Origin: Pseudoalteromonas haloplanktis ATCC 14393
GTDB taxonomy: Bacteria; Pseudomonadota; Gammaproteobacteria; Enterobacterales; Alteromonadaceae
Direction: 5' to 3'
DNA length: 64,000 nt
Assembly (NCBI RefSeq): GCF_000238355.1
Contig: NZ_AHCA01000001.1
Coordinates: 310,001-374,000 of the forward strand
Made by a program: the position numbers and the translations under genes. The notes under the pieces were generated by a model. It was not told the origin of the DNA, ran no database searches, and was given only the letters and a program-made list of their open reading frames with translations. Shown one piece after another: positions 26,525 through 35,767 of this stretch. Within the stretch, counting starts at the first letter, position 1. Each line of letters opens with the position of its first letter.

Positions 26525-26556
26525 AAGAACCCAGAATTATATTTCTGGGTTCTTAT
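26525..26556 (+). terminator. Terminator of the small secreted protein gene
   Basis: AAGAACCCAGAA (26525-26536) pairs perfectly with TTCTGGGTTCTT (26543-26554) around a six-base loop, nine bases after the stop codon. Confidence 0.85.
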
Positions 26557-26663
26557 AAAGCCTCACTGTATCTGCAGTTTAAAATCCCTGACCTATCTGT
26601 TTAAAATCTTAATCCTAATAATAACGCCATATAAAAGTATGTATGCACAATAAGCCACGACAA

Positions 26664-26689
26664 TAAAAAAGCCCTACACAAGGTAGGGC
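26664..26689 (-). terminator. Terminator of the large TonB receptor gene
   Basis: Read leftward, GCCCTAC and GTAGGGC pair around CTTGT and run into TTTTTT. It lies about 40 bases past the stop codon. Confidence 0.85.
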
Positions 26690-26730
26690 AATTATTGTAA
26701 GTTTTTATATTCGCCTTCCTAGGCTATGTT

Positions 26731-29433
26731 TTAGAACTCGTAAGAGTAACTGATACTTAGTTCAGTGCCTTCATCACGTGAACGAACAATGATATCTGAC
26801 TGAGTAACCTCTTTATCTTCATTAAGTAAGTTTTGTACTTTGAATTTAACTTTAGAGTTAAAATTTGGATACCAAGTATAAACTAAATCCAATGAGTTAA
26901 ATGGTTGCTCATACGCATCATCACGACCCGCAACACCCGCAGCAAGAATACGTTCACCAAAAACGTTATAGACTAATGATGCACTATGAATACCATCGGG
27001 TGAATCATAGTTTAATTGCATATTAACGACATATTTTGAATGACCTGTCATACGCTTTTTAGGATTAGTTAAATTACCAGCTAATGCAGGGTCGATAGTC
27101 GCTTCGGAGTCACTCAATGTAATATTACCACTGGTGAAAAGACCTTCAGTTAGCATTGTAAGGTCTTGTAACCACTCTGCTTCAACACCGTAAACTTCTG
27201 CTGTATCGCCATTAACAAAACTAGCAGAGTAATCATCGTCGCCGACTCTTAATACTGTTTCAATTGGCGCTTGAATATCTTTATAGAATGCAGCTACGCT
27301 GAATGAGTTACCAGCTTGGCCATAGTATTCATAACGTAAATCGTAGTTTTTAATCGGGCTGCTTTTGAGGCCAACACGTCCAAATGTACGAATATCAGTG
27401 AGCGGATCAAAGTATGTAACCGGTACAACTTCACGAAAGTCAGGTCGAACAACAGTTTCACCATAGCCAGCACGAATTTGATAATCTTCACCGCCTAGGT
27501 AGGTTAACGACAGAGCTGGATACCAATCATCTTCTAAGATAGTCCCTGCCTCAATCTTTTCAGGAGACCAAATATTTTGTAGGTCTTCACCATCAAAGAT
27601 TAAACTCGAAGTACCCACAGATGATTGACTAAACTGCTCATAACGAATACCACCGCTAACACGTAGCCATTGATCATAGATAACATCAAAAGAACCGTAT
27701 CCTGCATCTATTTTTTGCGCAGCGATATAATCATCAGCATCAGGAGCTGTTGGCTCATTAAAGTCGACTAAGACACCATTATTATCGATAAACTCATCTG
27801 AAAGATAACCGCTATTAGCAAGAGGATCATTTGTACCATCGTTTATTGTGATTGGTGAGCCTGAGCTGTTATTAACTGTAAAGCTTGATGTATTATACAC
27901 ACGTGCTCTATCTGAAAAATCATAACCAACTTTGAATTCTACCTCCATAGAATCAAAAGTAAGTGGCAGGTTAAAATTACCACCGTATGAAGTAACATGC
28001 TCCTCCATGTCTGTATAAGACATGATCACACGGTTGTCATCACCTGTGATTGTTGACCCAGCGTAATTACCTTCACTATCGTATTGGTCTCTAAATTTAT
28101 AGTTAGCATTTGTTGGAATATCTGTAGTCGCTTCAGAGCGTGTATATTGCCAATCAAAACCAACCCCCCAGTAATCAAGGAAAGTATGTTGGCCTAAAAA
28201 TTGGCTAATATTTAACTCTCTTTGCTCTAGGTTAAACTCATGGTTACGGTTTGCAATGCCATTACCTGCAATACTAAATGTAGAACTGCCCGCAGGGCTT
28301 TGAGAAATTGAAACTTCAGTTTCATCCTCATTATCTACAATGTATAAATGCTGCGCTGAAATACTATGAGTTTTATAAGAATAACCAACACTTCCAGTTA
28401 AGTTATAGCGCTCGTTTTCAGTCGTAACTGTAGAGTCTTTTAATGTATTGTAACAAGATGCGGCAACATCTTCCGATGTTTTCAACGTAGTTGAGCAGTT
28501 TTCTAAATCCTCTTGATCTTGTGTAATAACTGATGAGAACTGTGTTCTAGAATCCCATTCATTTACATAGGCACCAGAGAGTAAAAAACCGATTTTGCCA
28601 CCAAAATAAGACTCTTCGTAACTATCGCCTATATGCGCTTTAACACCATATTCGGGATCAATTGAATCTTCTTCTAATGCATAATTTCGCGGCAGTGATT
28701 TAAGTAATTGGTTATTAATAGCCGTAGCTTGCTCAGCGCGAGTGCCTTGTTCACTATCAACTAAAAGGTCTCTGCTTACAATATTACTAACACTAAAGTT
28801 ACCGTGGTATTGCACAATTGCATCTTTTAATGCTTGTGGAATTGCACTGTCTGATCCTGAATATTTATAACCATCATTAGCAGAAGTGTTATACCCAACT
28901 CCAAGTTCAACGCCAGCAGTAAACTCTGATGGAATTGATTTAGTGCGAATATCTATATTACCACCACCAAACGCTGCTGGCATATCTGGCGAGTAGGCTT
29001 TTTGTACCGCCATACTCTCAATAATACTCGCTGGGAATATATCTAATGGCAGTACATTTCTAGTTAAATCTGGACTTGGAACATATGCACCATTTAAGCG
29101 AGCACTTGAATAACGTTCACCTAAACCACGCACATAAATAAATTTACCATCTACGAGCGTTAAACCAGTAACCCGGCGAAGTGCAGATGCAGCATCACTA
29201 TCACCAGTTCTTGAAAGTTGTTCAGCACCTAGTATATCTGCAACAAAAGCTTGATTTTTACGCTCTTCAACTACGGCAGCTGCGCTACCTTGAAGGCGTG
29301 TACCAACAGCAACAACTTCTTCAATTTCGTTATTTTCGAGTTGTTCGTCAGCTGCGCTTACATAACTAGTGTGAATAAACAATCCCAGGCCAATTGCGAG
29401 TGACAGTTTACTCAGCCTATATTGTTTTGACAT
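26731..29433 (-). CDS. TonB-dependent receptor (900 residues), substrate unknown
   Basis: A large outer-membrane importer. The signal peptide (to about VSAADE) is followed by a TonB-box-like segment (EEVVAVGTR), a plug domain (about 50-180, with YVRGLGERYSSARLNGAYVP and FGGGNIDIRTKS) and a barrel that ends in a terminal Phe (SYSYEF). The plug type (GERYSSARLNG) is that of large receptors for organic compounds rather than the siderophore class at 22344. It follows the lipoprotein gene by 96 bases, with a terminator-like hairpin between. The upstream operon encodes a complete TonB2-type motor, probably its energy source. The substrate cannot be read from the sequence. Confidence 0.9.
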   Translation of the reverse strand: MSKQYRLSKLSLAIGLGLFIHTSYVSAADEQLENNEIEEVVAVGTRLQGSAAAVVEERKNQAFVADILGAEQLSRTGDSDAASALRRVTGLTLVDGKFIYVRGLGERYSSARLNGAYVPSPDLTRNVLPLDIFPASIIESMAVQKAYSPDMPAAFGGGNIDIRTKSIPSEFTAGVELGVGYNTSANDGYKYSGSDSAIPQALKDAIVQYHGNFSVSNIVSRDLLVDSEQGTRAEQATAINNQLLKSLPRNYALEEDSIDPEYGVKAHIGDSYEESYFGGKIGFLLSGAYVNEWDSRTQFSSVITQDQEDLENCSTTLKTSEDVAASCYNTLKDSTVTTENERYNLTGSVGYSYKTHSISAQHLYIVDNEDETEVSISQSPAGSSTFSIAGNGIANRNHEFNLEQRELNISQFLGQHTFLDYWGVGFDWQYTRSEATTDIPTNANYKFRDQYDSEGNYAGSTITGDDNRVIMSYTDMEEHVTSYGGNFNLPLTFDSMEVEFKVGYDFSDRARVYNTSSFTVNNSSGSPITINDGTNDPLANSGYLSDEFIDNNGVLVDFNEPTAPDADDYIAAQKIDAGYGSFDVIYDQWLRVSGGIRYEQFSQSSVGTSSLIFDGEDLQNIWSPEKIEAGTILEDDWYPALSLTYLGGEDYQIRAGYGETVVRPDFREVVPVTYFDPLTDIRTFGRVGLKSSPIKNYDLRYEYYGQAGNSFSVAAFYKDIQAPIETVLRVGDDDYSASFVNGDTAEVYGVEAEWLQDLTMLTEGLFTSGNITLSDSEATIDPALAGNLTNPKKRMTGHSKYVVNMQLNYDSPDGIHSASLVYNVFGERILAAGVAGRDDAYEQPFNSLDLVYTWYPNFNSKVKFKVQNLLNEDKEVTQSDIIVRSRDEGTELSISYSYEF

Positions 29434-29457
29434 GATTTACATCCTAATCAATTTGAT

Positions 29458-29501
29458 AAAAAACAGGCGCCAATTGCTTGTGACTAAGCATGAAGGCGCC
29501 T
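29458..29501 (-). terminator. Terminator or attenuator between lipoprotein and receptor genes
   Basis: Read leftward, AGGCGCC and GGCGCCT pair around an inner GCTT/AAGC stem, followed by GTTTTTT. It would stop part of the transcription from the lipoprotein gene before the receptor gene, and so set their ratio. Confidence 0.7.
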
Positions 29502-29529
29502 ACATTTCATAACTCTAAATGAGCAGGTA

Positions 29530-31134
29530 TTAGTCTTGAGCAGCTGCTGCAAGAGCAGTTTCAACCCACTTGTACCAGCTAGAGCTAGTATCTTGATCAG
29601 ATACTGCACCGATGTAATCCACAGTTTCGAAAAAGCTATCATCAAGAATAGTTAAATCATTAGCAGCGATTGTTATATCTGTAGAGGCTGTATTAGTAGC
29701 GAAGCCATTATCAGCGAATACTACAACATCATCAGTTAAAATTTCACTACTACCGCCATTTTCAAACCAAGAAGCTTTTGTTTGAGCTGCTAATGGGCCA
29801 CCCGCAAATGTATCTGTTTCTGCGAAGTTTGATGAACAAGCCATAACAGAATTATTAAACATAATTTTATCGGCTTTTTTTTCTCCCTCAGAAGAAAGCT
29901 CGATACAACTCGATTCCACTGCATTTTTCTTAACTAACAAAGCATTATAAATATTAGCATTAAACTCATCGTCAAACTTAAAAGCTTGTGAAGGGTCATC
30001 ATCACGTACTGACTTAGCGTCAGTAGTCATAACCGTAATATTTGCTAGGGTTGGATTACTTGGTGCCACTTCAGCAGAAGATTCACCTTTAACACCGTCT
30101 GATTCAAAACCATTATTACCCATATTTGCAATTGTGCCATCAGCAAGTGTTACAGTGCCGTGTTGAACAAATAAGAATTGACCTTTACCTTGCCAACCTG
30201 CATCGAAGTCAAATGAATCATCTTGCGTATCAGTAACAACAATGTGTTTAATTGTCGCTGCACCACCAAAAAACTCGATACCGTCATCAAAACCTTGGTG
30301 GATATGCAAGTAATCAAATGCTGAACCGGAACCCACAGCATTAAGCGTTAGTGAGTTAAGGTCATCGCCTTCACCACCCACTTTAGGGCCTGAACCTGCA
30401 TACCAAATTTTAGCCCACTTAATGCTACCGCTTGAGTCACTATTATCATTACCGCCAAAGTAACTTGTAATACCTTCAGATGGCACATTACATGTAGTTG
30501 CTGCTCGCTCTGCATCAGTACATTGATCAGTAATGCCGTTACCGTTGATTATGATACCGCCCCAATCAGCATAACGAGCGCCATTACCTGCACTATCAAA
30601 ACGGTCAAAAGCATTTGCAGACGTGAATGTAATTGGTTTAGCTTCTGTACCGTTTGCTTGAATTTTAGCACCTCGGGCAATACGAATTATTGCTTCACCA
30701 GATTGAAAAGCAAGTGTTGCGCCAGGCTCTACTGTTAAAGTAGGCCCATTTTCCGGCACAACAAAACCGCTTGTTGTATCACCATCGTTGCCAATTAGTA
30801 AGGCATCGGAGAATAAGTGAACACCACCATCTGGGATTTCTTTGAAAGTTATATTACTAGTGATCTCAATAGATTTACTTGCGAATGAATCATTGTACGT
30901 ACAATCTTTACCATCAAAAATACCTTGTACAGTACCTGCATCTGACTCGTAACTAGCACACTCAAAATCATCAGTGTTACCACCACCACTAGTATTATTA
31001 GAATTATTCACACTGTTATCTGTAGTCGTACTATTATCGTTAACAGTTGGGGTGATCTCAATATCTCCTCCACAACCTGCAAGCGTCATAGCAGCAGCCA
31101 CAAGACTGATTTTAAATAAGCCAGATAATTTCAT
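29530..31134 (-). CDS. Large surface-type lipoprotein paired with the TonB receptor
   Basis: A 534-residue lipoprotein with lipobox LAGC (Cys21), an Asn/Thr/Ser-rich linker (about 28-55) and a long repetitive beta-rich region typical of a right-handed beta-helix (about 90-400), including GARYADWGGIIINGNG and DSFDFDAGW. No catalytic motif is recognised. It is the first gene of a two-gene unit with the receptor at 26731. The pairing suggests an accessory binding partner of that receptor; whether it faces the surface or the periplasm is not shown. Cys pairs (DQCTDAERAATTCNV, SSCIEL, MACSSN) are also present. Confidence 0.75.
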   Translation of the reverse strand: MKLSGLFKISLVAAAMTLAGCGGDIEITPTVNDNSTTTDNSVNNSNNTSGGGNTDDFECASYESDAGTVQGIFDGKDCTYNDSFASKSIEITSNITFKEIPDGGVHLFSDALLIGNDGDTTSGFVVPENGPTLTVEPGATLAFQSGEAIIRIARGAKIQANGTEAKPITFTSANAFDRFDSAGNGARYADWGGIIINGNGITDQCTDAERAATTCNVPSEGITSYFGGNDNSDSSGSIKWAKIWYAGSGPKVGGEGDDLNSLTLNAVGSGSAFDYLHIHQGFDDGIEFFGGAATIKHIVVTDTQDDSFDFDAGWQGKGQFLFVQHGTVTLADGTIANMGNNGFESDGVKGESSAEVAPSNPTLANITVMTTDAKSVRDDDPSQAFKFDDEFNANIYNALLVKKNAVESSCIELSSEGEKKADKIMFNNSVMACSSNFAETDTFAGGPLAAQTKASWFENGGSSEILTDDVVVFADNGFATNTASTDITIAANDLTILDDSFFETVDYIGAVSDQDTSSSWYKWVETALAAAAQD

Positions 31135-31270
31135 TGTTCACTCCATTTGGGTAATTAATATTTAGTTATTTTATTAGCGCATTAAGTTTTCTGTAGGTCA
31201 CTTTAAGACACAAAAACCATGTATTAAGGTCACTTAACTTTTTCAACGAGGGATACTTTACGGGAGCTGT

Positions 31271-31288
31271 GTGACAATACAGTTACAC
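31271..31288 (-). promoter_or_regulatory. Weak Pho-box-like sequence
   Basis: Read leftward, GTGTAACTGTATTGTCAC resembles two TGTCA-type half sites 11 bases apart, as in the PhoB box CTGTCAT-N4-CTGTCAY. The second half matches at six of seven positions, the first at four. It is about 140 bases before the lipoprotein gene. Too weak to rely on. Confidence 0.25.
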
Positions 31289-31353
31289 TTTCATAAACAT
31301 AAAATGACAATGTAATTTAATTAAATAACAATTTGTTAGGAGAAATTACCACG

Positions 31354-31378
31354 AAAAAAACCGCCCGAAGGCGGTTTT
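31354..31378 (-). terminator. Terminator of the TonB2-type operon
   Basis: AAAACCGCC (31357-31365) and GGCGGTTTT (31370-31378) form a 9-bp stem with a CGAA tetraloop; leftward it runs into TTTTTTT. It ends the DUF3450-to-TPR operon. Confidence 0.88.
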
Positions 31379-31450
31379 GGTGTTGCGATTATAAAACGTG
31401 TTTTGTAATCAAACTGGGAGGGGTTAAATTACAAAAATAGCGGTGGCAAA

Positions 31451-32758
31451 TTATAACAACGCAGTGCGTAATGTTTCCGCGTGTAACTTTTCACGCTTAA
31501 CATATTTTATCCATTGTTCAGCCAGTCGCTGCGATTTTTTGTGTTTCTCAGCTTGTTCAAACGCTAATATAGAGGCCTCAAAATTTTGCATACTATATTG
31601 CGCCATACCTAATGCGACATAAGCATTAGATTCAAAATCAAGAGAACCTTTATCAAGTGCTTTACGCGCTGCATCTGCGGCTTCTTCGTATTGCTCTAAA
31701 TTTACATACACCTCAGCTAAACGCTGCTCATATTTACCGTGCGTTGAAAGATCCGCCGCTTTTGCAAAGTAACTAACTGATTTATCATCTTCTTTAGCCT
31801 GAACCATGGCTTCTGCAATAAACGCATAATTTTTAGCTGACTTTTCAACAACACCAGAGTCAATCCCTTTACTCATCACAACAGCCGCTTTATATGCTAA
31901 GCCGTTATATAAGTACACTTGGGAAAGTTGACGTAAATCTGATTTTGACGTAAGAAAACCTTGCTGATATGCGGCTTCAAGCACTGCTAATTGTTGTTTT
32001 TCTTTACCTGTTTCGCCATACATGCCGCCGAGTTGTACCCAATATTCTGGCTTGTTATAAAGCTTAACCATACGCTCAAGAACAGCAACAACATTGTCAG
32101 TTTGATTAAGTGAGTAATACATCGCTCGTTGCAGAATTAACCAATTTTCTTTTGGCTCTTTCCCTTGGCTATCACTTAACGCAATAGCCTGATTAATATT
32201 ATCAACACCTTTTTGATACTCTTTTAACTGATAATACGCTTGTGATTTCAACACATAATAGGCGTCGGTTTTTTCTTTTGTATTGATTTGATCCCACTTA
32301 GCTAAAAAATCAATAACTTTGTTATAGTCACTATTAGCCATAGCAAGTTGCGCTAAGCTAAACGTGGTACTCACACGTAAACTTTCAGGAATACCCTCTT
32401 CAGCAATTACTTTCTCAAAAGCGGCTATCGCCTTAGGCAAGTCATTTTCGTTATAGTAAATGAAGCCGTAAAAGTTATGCATCATAGCAATTTCATATGA
32501 GTTCATACTTGAAGAACGCTCATTAATACTATCAAGCGCTTCAAGGCCAGCTTTTGCATCACCATCGTCAGCAAGCTTTTGTGCACGTGCTAATTGGCTA
32601 TATACTTTTTCACGCAGTGCAGGCACTTTTGTGGTTTTTTGCTCTTGTGCAGAAACGCTCGCAAGCGAAACTCCTGGCAACAATGAGACTAAACTTGGCA
32701 GCGCAACACTGGTACCAATAGCAAAAGTACACGCTAATGCAGTTTTTAATAATTTCAT
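31451..32758 (-). CDS. TPR protein of the TonB2-type system
   Basis: A 435-residue exported protein: signal peptide (about 1-34), then helical tetratricopeptide repeats through most of its length (for example MHNFYGFIYYNENDLPKAIAAFEKV and the C-terminal ALGMAQYSMQNFEASILAFE). TPR proteins accompany TonB2 operons in Vibrio and Shewanella, and are thought to help assembly or contact partners in the periplasm. It is the last gene of the operon, 18 bases after tonB. Confidence 0.88.
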   Translation of the reverse strand: MKLLKTALACTFAIGTSVALPSLVSLLPGVSLASVSAQEQKTTKVPALREKVYSQLARAQKLADDGDAKAGLEALDSINERSSSMNSYEIAMMHNFYGFIYYNENDLPKAIAAFEKVIAEEGIPESLRVSTTFSLAQLAMANSDYNKVIDFLAKWDQINTKEKTDAYYVLKSQAYYQLKEYQKGVDNINQAIALSDSQGKEPKENWLILQRAMYYSLNQTDNVVAVLERMVKLYNKPEYWVQLGGMYGETGKEKQQLAVLEAAYQQGFLTSKSDLRQLSQVYLYNGLAYKAAVVMSKGIDSGVVEKSAKNYAFIAEAMVQAKEDDKSVSYFAKAADLSTHGKYEQRLAEVYVNLEQYEEAADAARKALDKGSLDFESNAYVALGMAQYSMQNFEASILAFEQAEKHKKSQRLAEQWIKYVKREKLHAETLRTALL

Positions 32759-32776
32759 AATCGCAATCCTCTGTTT

Positions 32777-33385
32777 CTAGCCGTTAATTTGGAAAGAAAT
32801 TTTATTCTGTACACCTGCAACCTCAACAGCTTCACCGTCGATCACACGTGGTTTATATTTAAACTTAAGTGCCGCGTCCATTGCAGCTTGGTCAAACAAG
32901 GATTCAGGTTCAGCTTTCACTACTTTCGCATCACGAACAGTACCTTGCTTGGTTACTGTAAACTCAACAATCACATACCCTTCGATACCACGCGATAGTG
33001 CTCTGCGCGGATACACAGGAGCTACTTTCACAATTGGTAGGTACTCACCATCACTTGAATCAAGTGCCAACCCACCACCTAAACTTACATCGGCATCGAC
33101 ACTGGCACCAAAATCAAAGTTAGACGCCGATGCATTTGGATCACTGTTTTGCATTTGCGGTGATTCCATAGGCGGAGGCGGCTCTTTTGGTGTTGGTGGC
33201 TTTTGCGGTTTACGCTCTTTCTTTTGAACTGTTTCTTCTTTTTTAAGACGAACAAAATCAAGTACGTTACCTTTGACAGGCTCACTCATTGCCCCTTCGC
33301 CGCCGGTGATCAATGCTTGCATACCTAAAAAAAGCATAAAGGTAACAACACCGGCAATGACTAATGCAACTAAATATCGCAACAT
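32777..33385 (-). CDS. tonB: Energy transducer TonB
   Basis: Carries proton-motive energy from the inner membrane to outer-membrane receptors. The 202 residues comprise an N-terminal anchor (about 5-25), a short proline-rich linker (KPPTPKEPPPPMESP, about 63-77) and a C-terminal TonB domain (about 118-202) with VYPRRALSRGIEGYVIVEF. The short linker is like that of TonB2 proteins, rather than long E. coli-type TonB. It lies between exbD and the TPR gene. Confidence 0.94.
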   Translation of the reverse strand: MLRYLVALVIAGVVTFMLFLGMQALITGGEGAMSEPVKGNVLDFVRLKKEETVQKKERKPQKPPTPKEPPPPMESPQMQNSDPNASASNFDFGASVDADVSLGGGLALDSSDGEYLPIVKVAPVYPRRALSRGIEGYVIVEFTVTKQGTVRDAKVVKAEPESLFDQAAMDAALKFKYKPRVIDGEAVEVAGVQNKISFQING

Positions 33386-33394
33386 ATCAGTTCC

Positions 33395-33808
33395 TTATGA
33401 TGCTTCTTGCGCAGCAATTGAAACGTCAAACGCACCTGCAGCACGTGATGCATCCATCACTTTAATTAATACTTCTGTGGTGGCTTTTTTATCCGCTTGG
33501 ATCACAACGCTACCTTGTGGGTTTTCTGCTTTTAAACGTTCAATGTTTGCTTGTACCGCACGTTCATCGACTTTACGTTTATTAATCCAAATCTCACCCG
33601 TATCAGAAATTGCAACTAATATATTTGCACGTTCTTTTTTAACGGCTGTTGCTGCTTCTGGGCGATTAACATCAATACCGGCTTCTTTCACAAATGATGC
33701 TGTAACAATAAAGAAGATAAGCATGATAAAAACAACATCTAGCATTGGCGTCATGTTAATTTCTTCTGCTTCGTCTTCTTGTAATAAATTACCTAATGGG
33801 GCTCTCAT
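33395..33808 (-). CDS. exbD: ExbD proton-channel subunit
   Basis: A 137-residue protein with a single membrane span (about 22-42). The key acidic residue is in NMTPMLDVVFIMLIFF, the Asp that takes part in proton flow in ExbD/TolR. A periplasmic domain follows. It is the middle gene of the TonB2-type operon, 9 bases before tonB and 47 bases after exbB. Confidence 0.95.
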   Translation of the reverse strand: MRAPLGNLLQEDEAEEINMTPMLDVVFIMLIFFIVTASFVKEAGIDVNRPEAATAVKKERANILVAISDTGEIWINKRKVDERAVQANIERLKAENPQGSVVIQADKKATTEVLIKVMDASRAAGAFDVSIAAQEAS

Positions 33809-33855
33809 CGTTTACTCCTTGGTAAAGCAGCCCGTTGACTGCTTTACAAATTTTA

Positions 33856-34383
33856 TTAGTGGTCTAAAACCATGTTATCTTCAAGTAGCTCTACTTCACG
33901 CTTAGCACGGCGTTGTAAAAATGTAGAAGCAAATACACCAGACAGTGCGCCAACCATCCCCGCCATTGTCGGGATAGTCGCCTTAGAAACACCAGATGCC
34001 ATTGAGCGTGCACTCCCCGTACCTGTTACGGCCATAACATCAAATACTTCTATCATTCCCGTTACTGTGCCTAATAAGCCAAGTAACGGACATAGTGCAA
34101 CCATGACATTGATTAACGCTAAGTTGGCATTAAGCTTAATACCAGCGCGTGAGATCATGGCTTGACGTATTTGCTCTGCATGCCAGCTATTACGCTCAGG
34201 GCGATTGTGCCAATTTGCTTTAACATCACGCTTGTAGTGCTTATAACCTTGAAAGAAAAATATAAATCGCTCGAGTATCAATAACCACATCGCGAAGATT
34301 AACACTCCGATGACCAAGAGGACTTGGCCACCAGTGTCGAGAAAATCACGGATAGCATTGATTGAATCAATCAATAGCACCAT
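33856..34383 (-). CDS. exbB: ExbB proton-channel subunit
   Basis: A 175-residue MotA/TolQ/ExbB-family protein with three membrane spans (about 15-37, 88-110 and 130-152). It has the signature LLGLLGTVTGMIEVF and the following GSARSMASGVSKA segment. It forms the proton channel with ExbD that drives TonB. It follows the larger TtpC-like gene by three bases. Confidence 0.95.
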   Translation of the reverse strand: MVLLIDSINAIRDFLDTGGQVLLVIGVLIFAMWLLILERFIFFFQGYKHYKRDVKANWHNRPERNSWHAEQIRQAMISRAGIKLNANLALINVMVALCPLLGLLGTVTGMIEVFDVMAVTGTGSARSMASGVSKATIPTMAGMVGALSGVFASTFLQRRAKREVELLEDNMVLDH

Positions 34384-34386
34384 GGT

Positions 34387-35754
34387 TTATGCTCCTTTCT
34401 CGCTACGTTCAGCGATAATACCTGCGCTTTGCTCTTGAATGATTAACAAGATGTTTTTAGCGCGCGTGTTAAGCAAGGTGTATAAAAACACAGTGGGGAT
34501 TGCCACAACAAGACCAAGTACCGTTGTAACGAGTGCTTGTGAAATCCCCCCCGCCATTAGTTTAGGGTCACCAGTACCGAACAGGGTGATTGCTTGGAAG
34601 GTATTGATCATACCGGTTACGGTACCGAGTAGACCAAGTAACGGCGCAACCACTGAGATAATTTTAATAAGCGTTAGATTACGGGTGATCTTTGGCATTT
34701 CACGTAGAATTGCTTCGCTTAATTTAAGCTCAAGTGTATCGTATGCAACATCTGGGTATTGATCTTTAACTTTCATTACACGACCAAGTGGATTGTCATC
34801 ACGTGCGACACTGTCTTTAAGCTGGCGACGAACTTTGCCACCAATTAACATCAGCGATAAGAAACGCTCAATAGCGATAAGTAGAGCAACAAGACCAACA
34901 CCCAAAATGACATAACCTACCGTGCCACCTTGGTGAACTCGTTCTTCAGTATCAGGCGCTTGAACTAATAAGCCAAGGATTGAGCCCCCAGTTGGGTCAA
35001 GTGCAAATTGCACAACGCCAGAGTCTGTATTTTGTAGATCTTCTGCCGTAGCTGTAAAACGCGCAACAGGCTGGCGAGTTAATTGGCTAATTGTATTTGT
35101 TGCCGCGTTATACTCTAAGTATTTACCGTTAGAAATAAGGTTAAATGCACCTACACGAACAACTTCTTGCTGTGCTTTAGCGCCGCCTTCAACGATTACA
35201 TCAGTATTGAAGCGGGTAACTTTACCCTGCTCTGTCATTTCGCGTTGTAGTTCATACCACACTTTTTCGATATCTTCGATTGACGCTAGGTTTGAGGTTG
35301 AACCCATTTTAACAGCTAGTTCATCCATAAATTTACTACGGTCTTGGATTTGTGCTGACACAACCGAGGTCATAAATTTATTACTTGAGTCCCCTGCAAC
35401 TTGTTGCAGTACACCAAACAATTCTTTTAATGAACCCATACGGTTAGAAAGCGTATCTGTTAGATTGGCTAATTTTACTTCATTCTCTTCAAATTGCGTT
35501 TCAAGGCGCTCAGACTCAGCAAGCATTTGGTTACGTCTTGCCTGAGTATCTTTAAGCATTTGTACTTGTTCATTTTCACGCGATTTAAACGCTTGTTCAC
35601 GTTGCAGGTTTTGTGCTGACTGTGCAGATTTACCTTGCTCAAGTGTTTTTAATAACGCATCTAAGTCAATTGGCTCTGCTGCCATACACGTAGAGGCAAA
35701 ACCAAGGCCAGTGACTAAAGCGGCCATTTTTGTCATTTTGGTTAATAATTTCAT
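34387..35754 (-). CDS. TtpC-like large ExbB-family protein
   Basis: A 455-residue protein: signal peptide (to about TCMA), a periplasmic coiled coil (about 40-110, Gln/Glu-rich) and a beta-rich part, then a C-terminal ExbB-type channel domain (about 280-450) with LLGLLGTVTGMINTF. This architecture is that of TtpC, the extra subunit required by TonB2 systems in Vibrio. The ATG at 35754 is preferred, with AGAGG nine bases upstream; the ATG at 35760 is only three bases from that site. It is the second gene of the operon. Confidence 0.9.
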   Translation of the reverse strand: MKLLTKMTKMAALVTGLGFASTCMAAEPIDLDALLKTLEQGKSAQSAQNLQREQAFKSRENEQVQMLKDTQARRNQMLAESERLETQFEENEVKLANLTDTLSNRMGSLKELFGVLQQVAGDSSNKFMTSVVSAQIQDRSKFMDELAVKMGSTSNLASIEDIEKVWYELQREMTEQGKVTRFNTDVIVEGGAKAQQEVVRVGAFNLISNGKYLEYNAATNTISQLTRQPVARFTATAEDLQNTDSGVVQFALDPTGGSILGLLVQAPDTEERVHQGGTVGYVILGVGLVALLIAIERFLSLMLIGGKVRRQLKDSVARDDNPLGRVMKVKDQYPDVAYDTLELKLSEAILREMPKITRNLTLIKIISVVAPLLGLLGTVTGMINTFQAITLFGTGDPKLMAGGISQALVTTVLGLVVAIPTVFLYTLLNTRAKNILLIIQEQSAGIIAERSEKGA

Positions 35755-35767
35755 CGTCATAAACCTC

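Larger units (their letters stand above)
31135..31450. other. Promoter region of the lipoprotein-receptor unit
   Basis: The gap lies downstream of the TPR gene and upstream of the lipoprotein gene, and both read leftward. It holds the terminator at 31354-31378 and the possible PhoB-type site at 31271-31288. No gene is visible. Confidence 0.6.
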
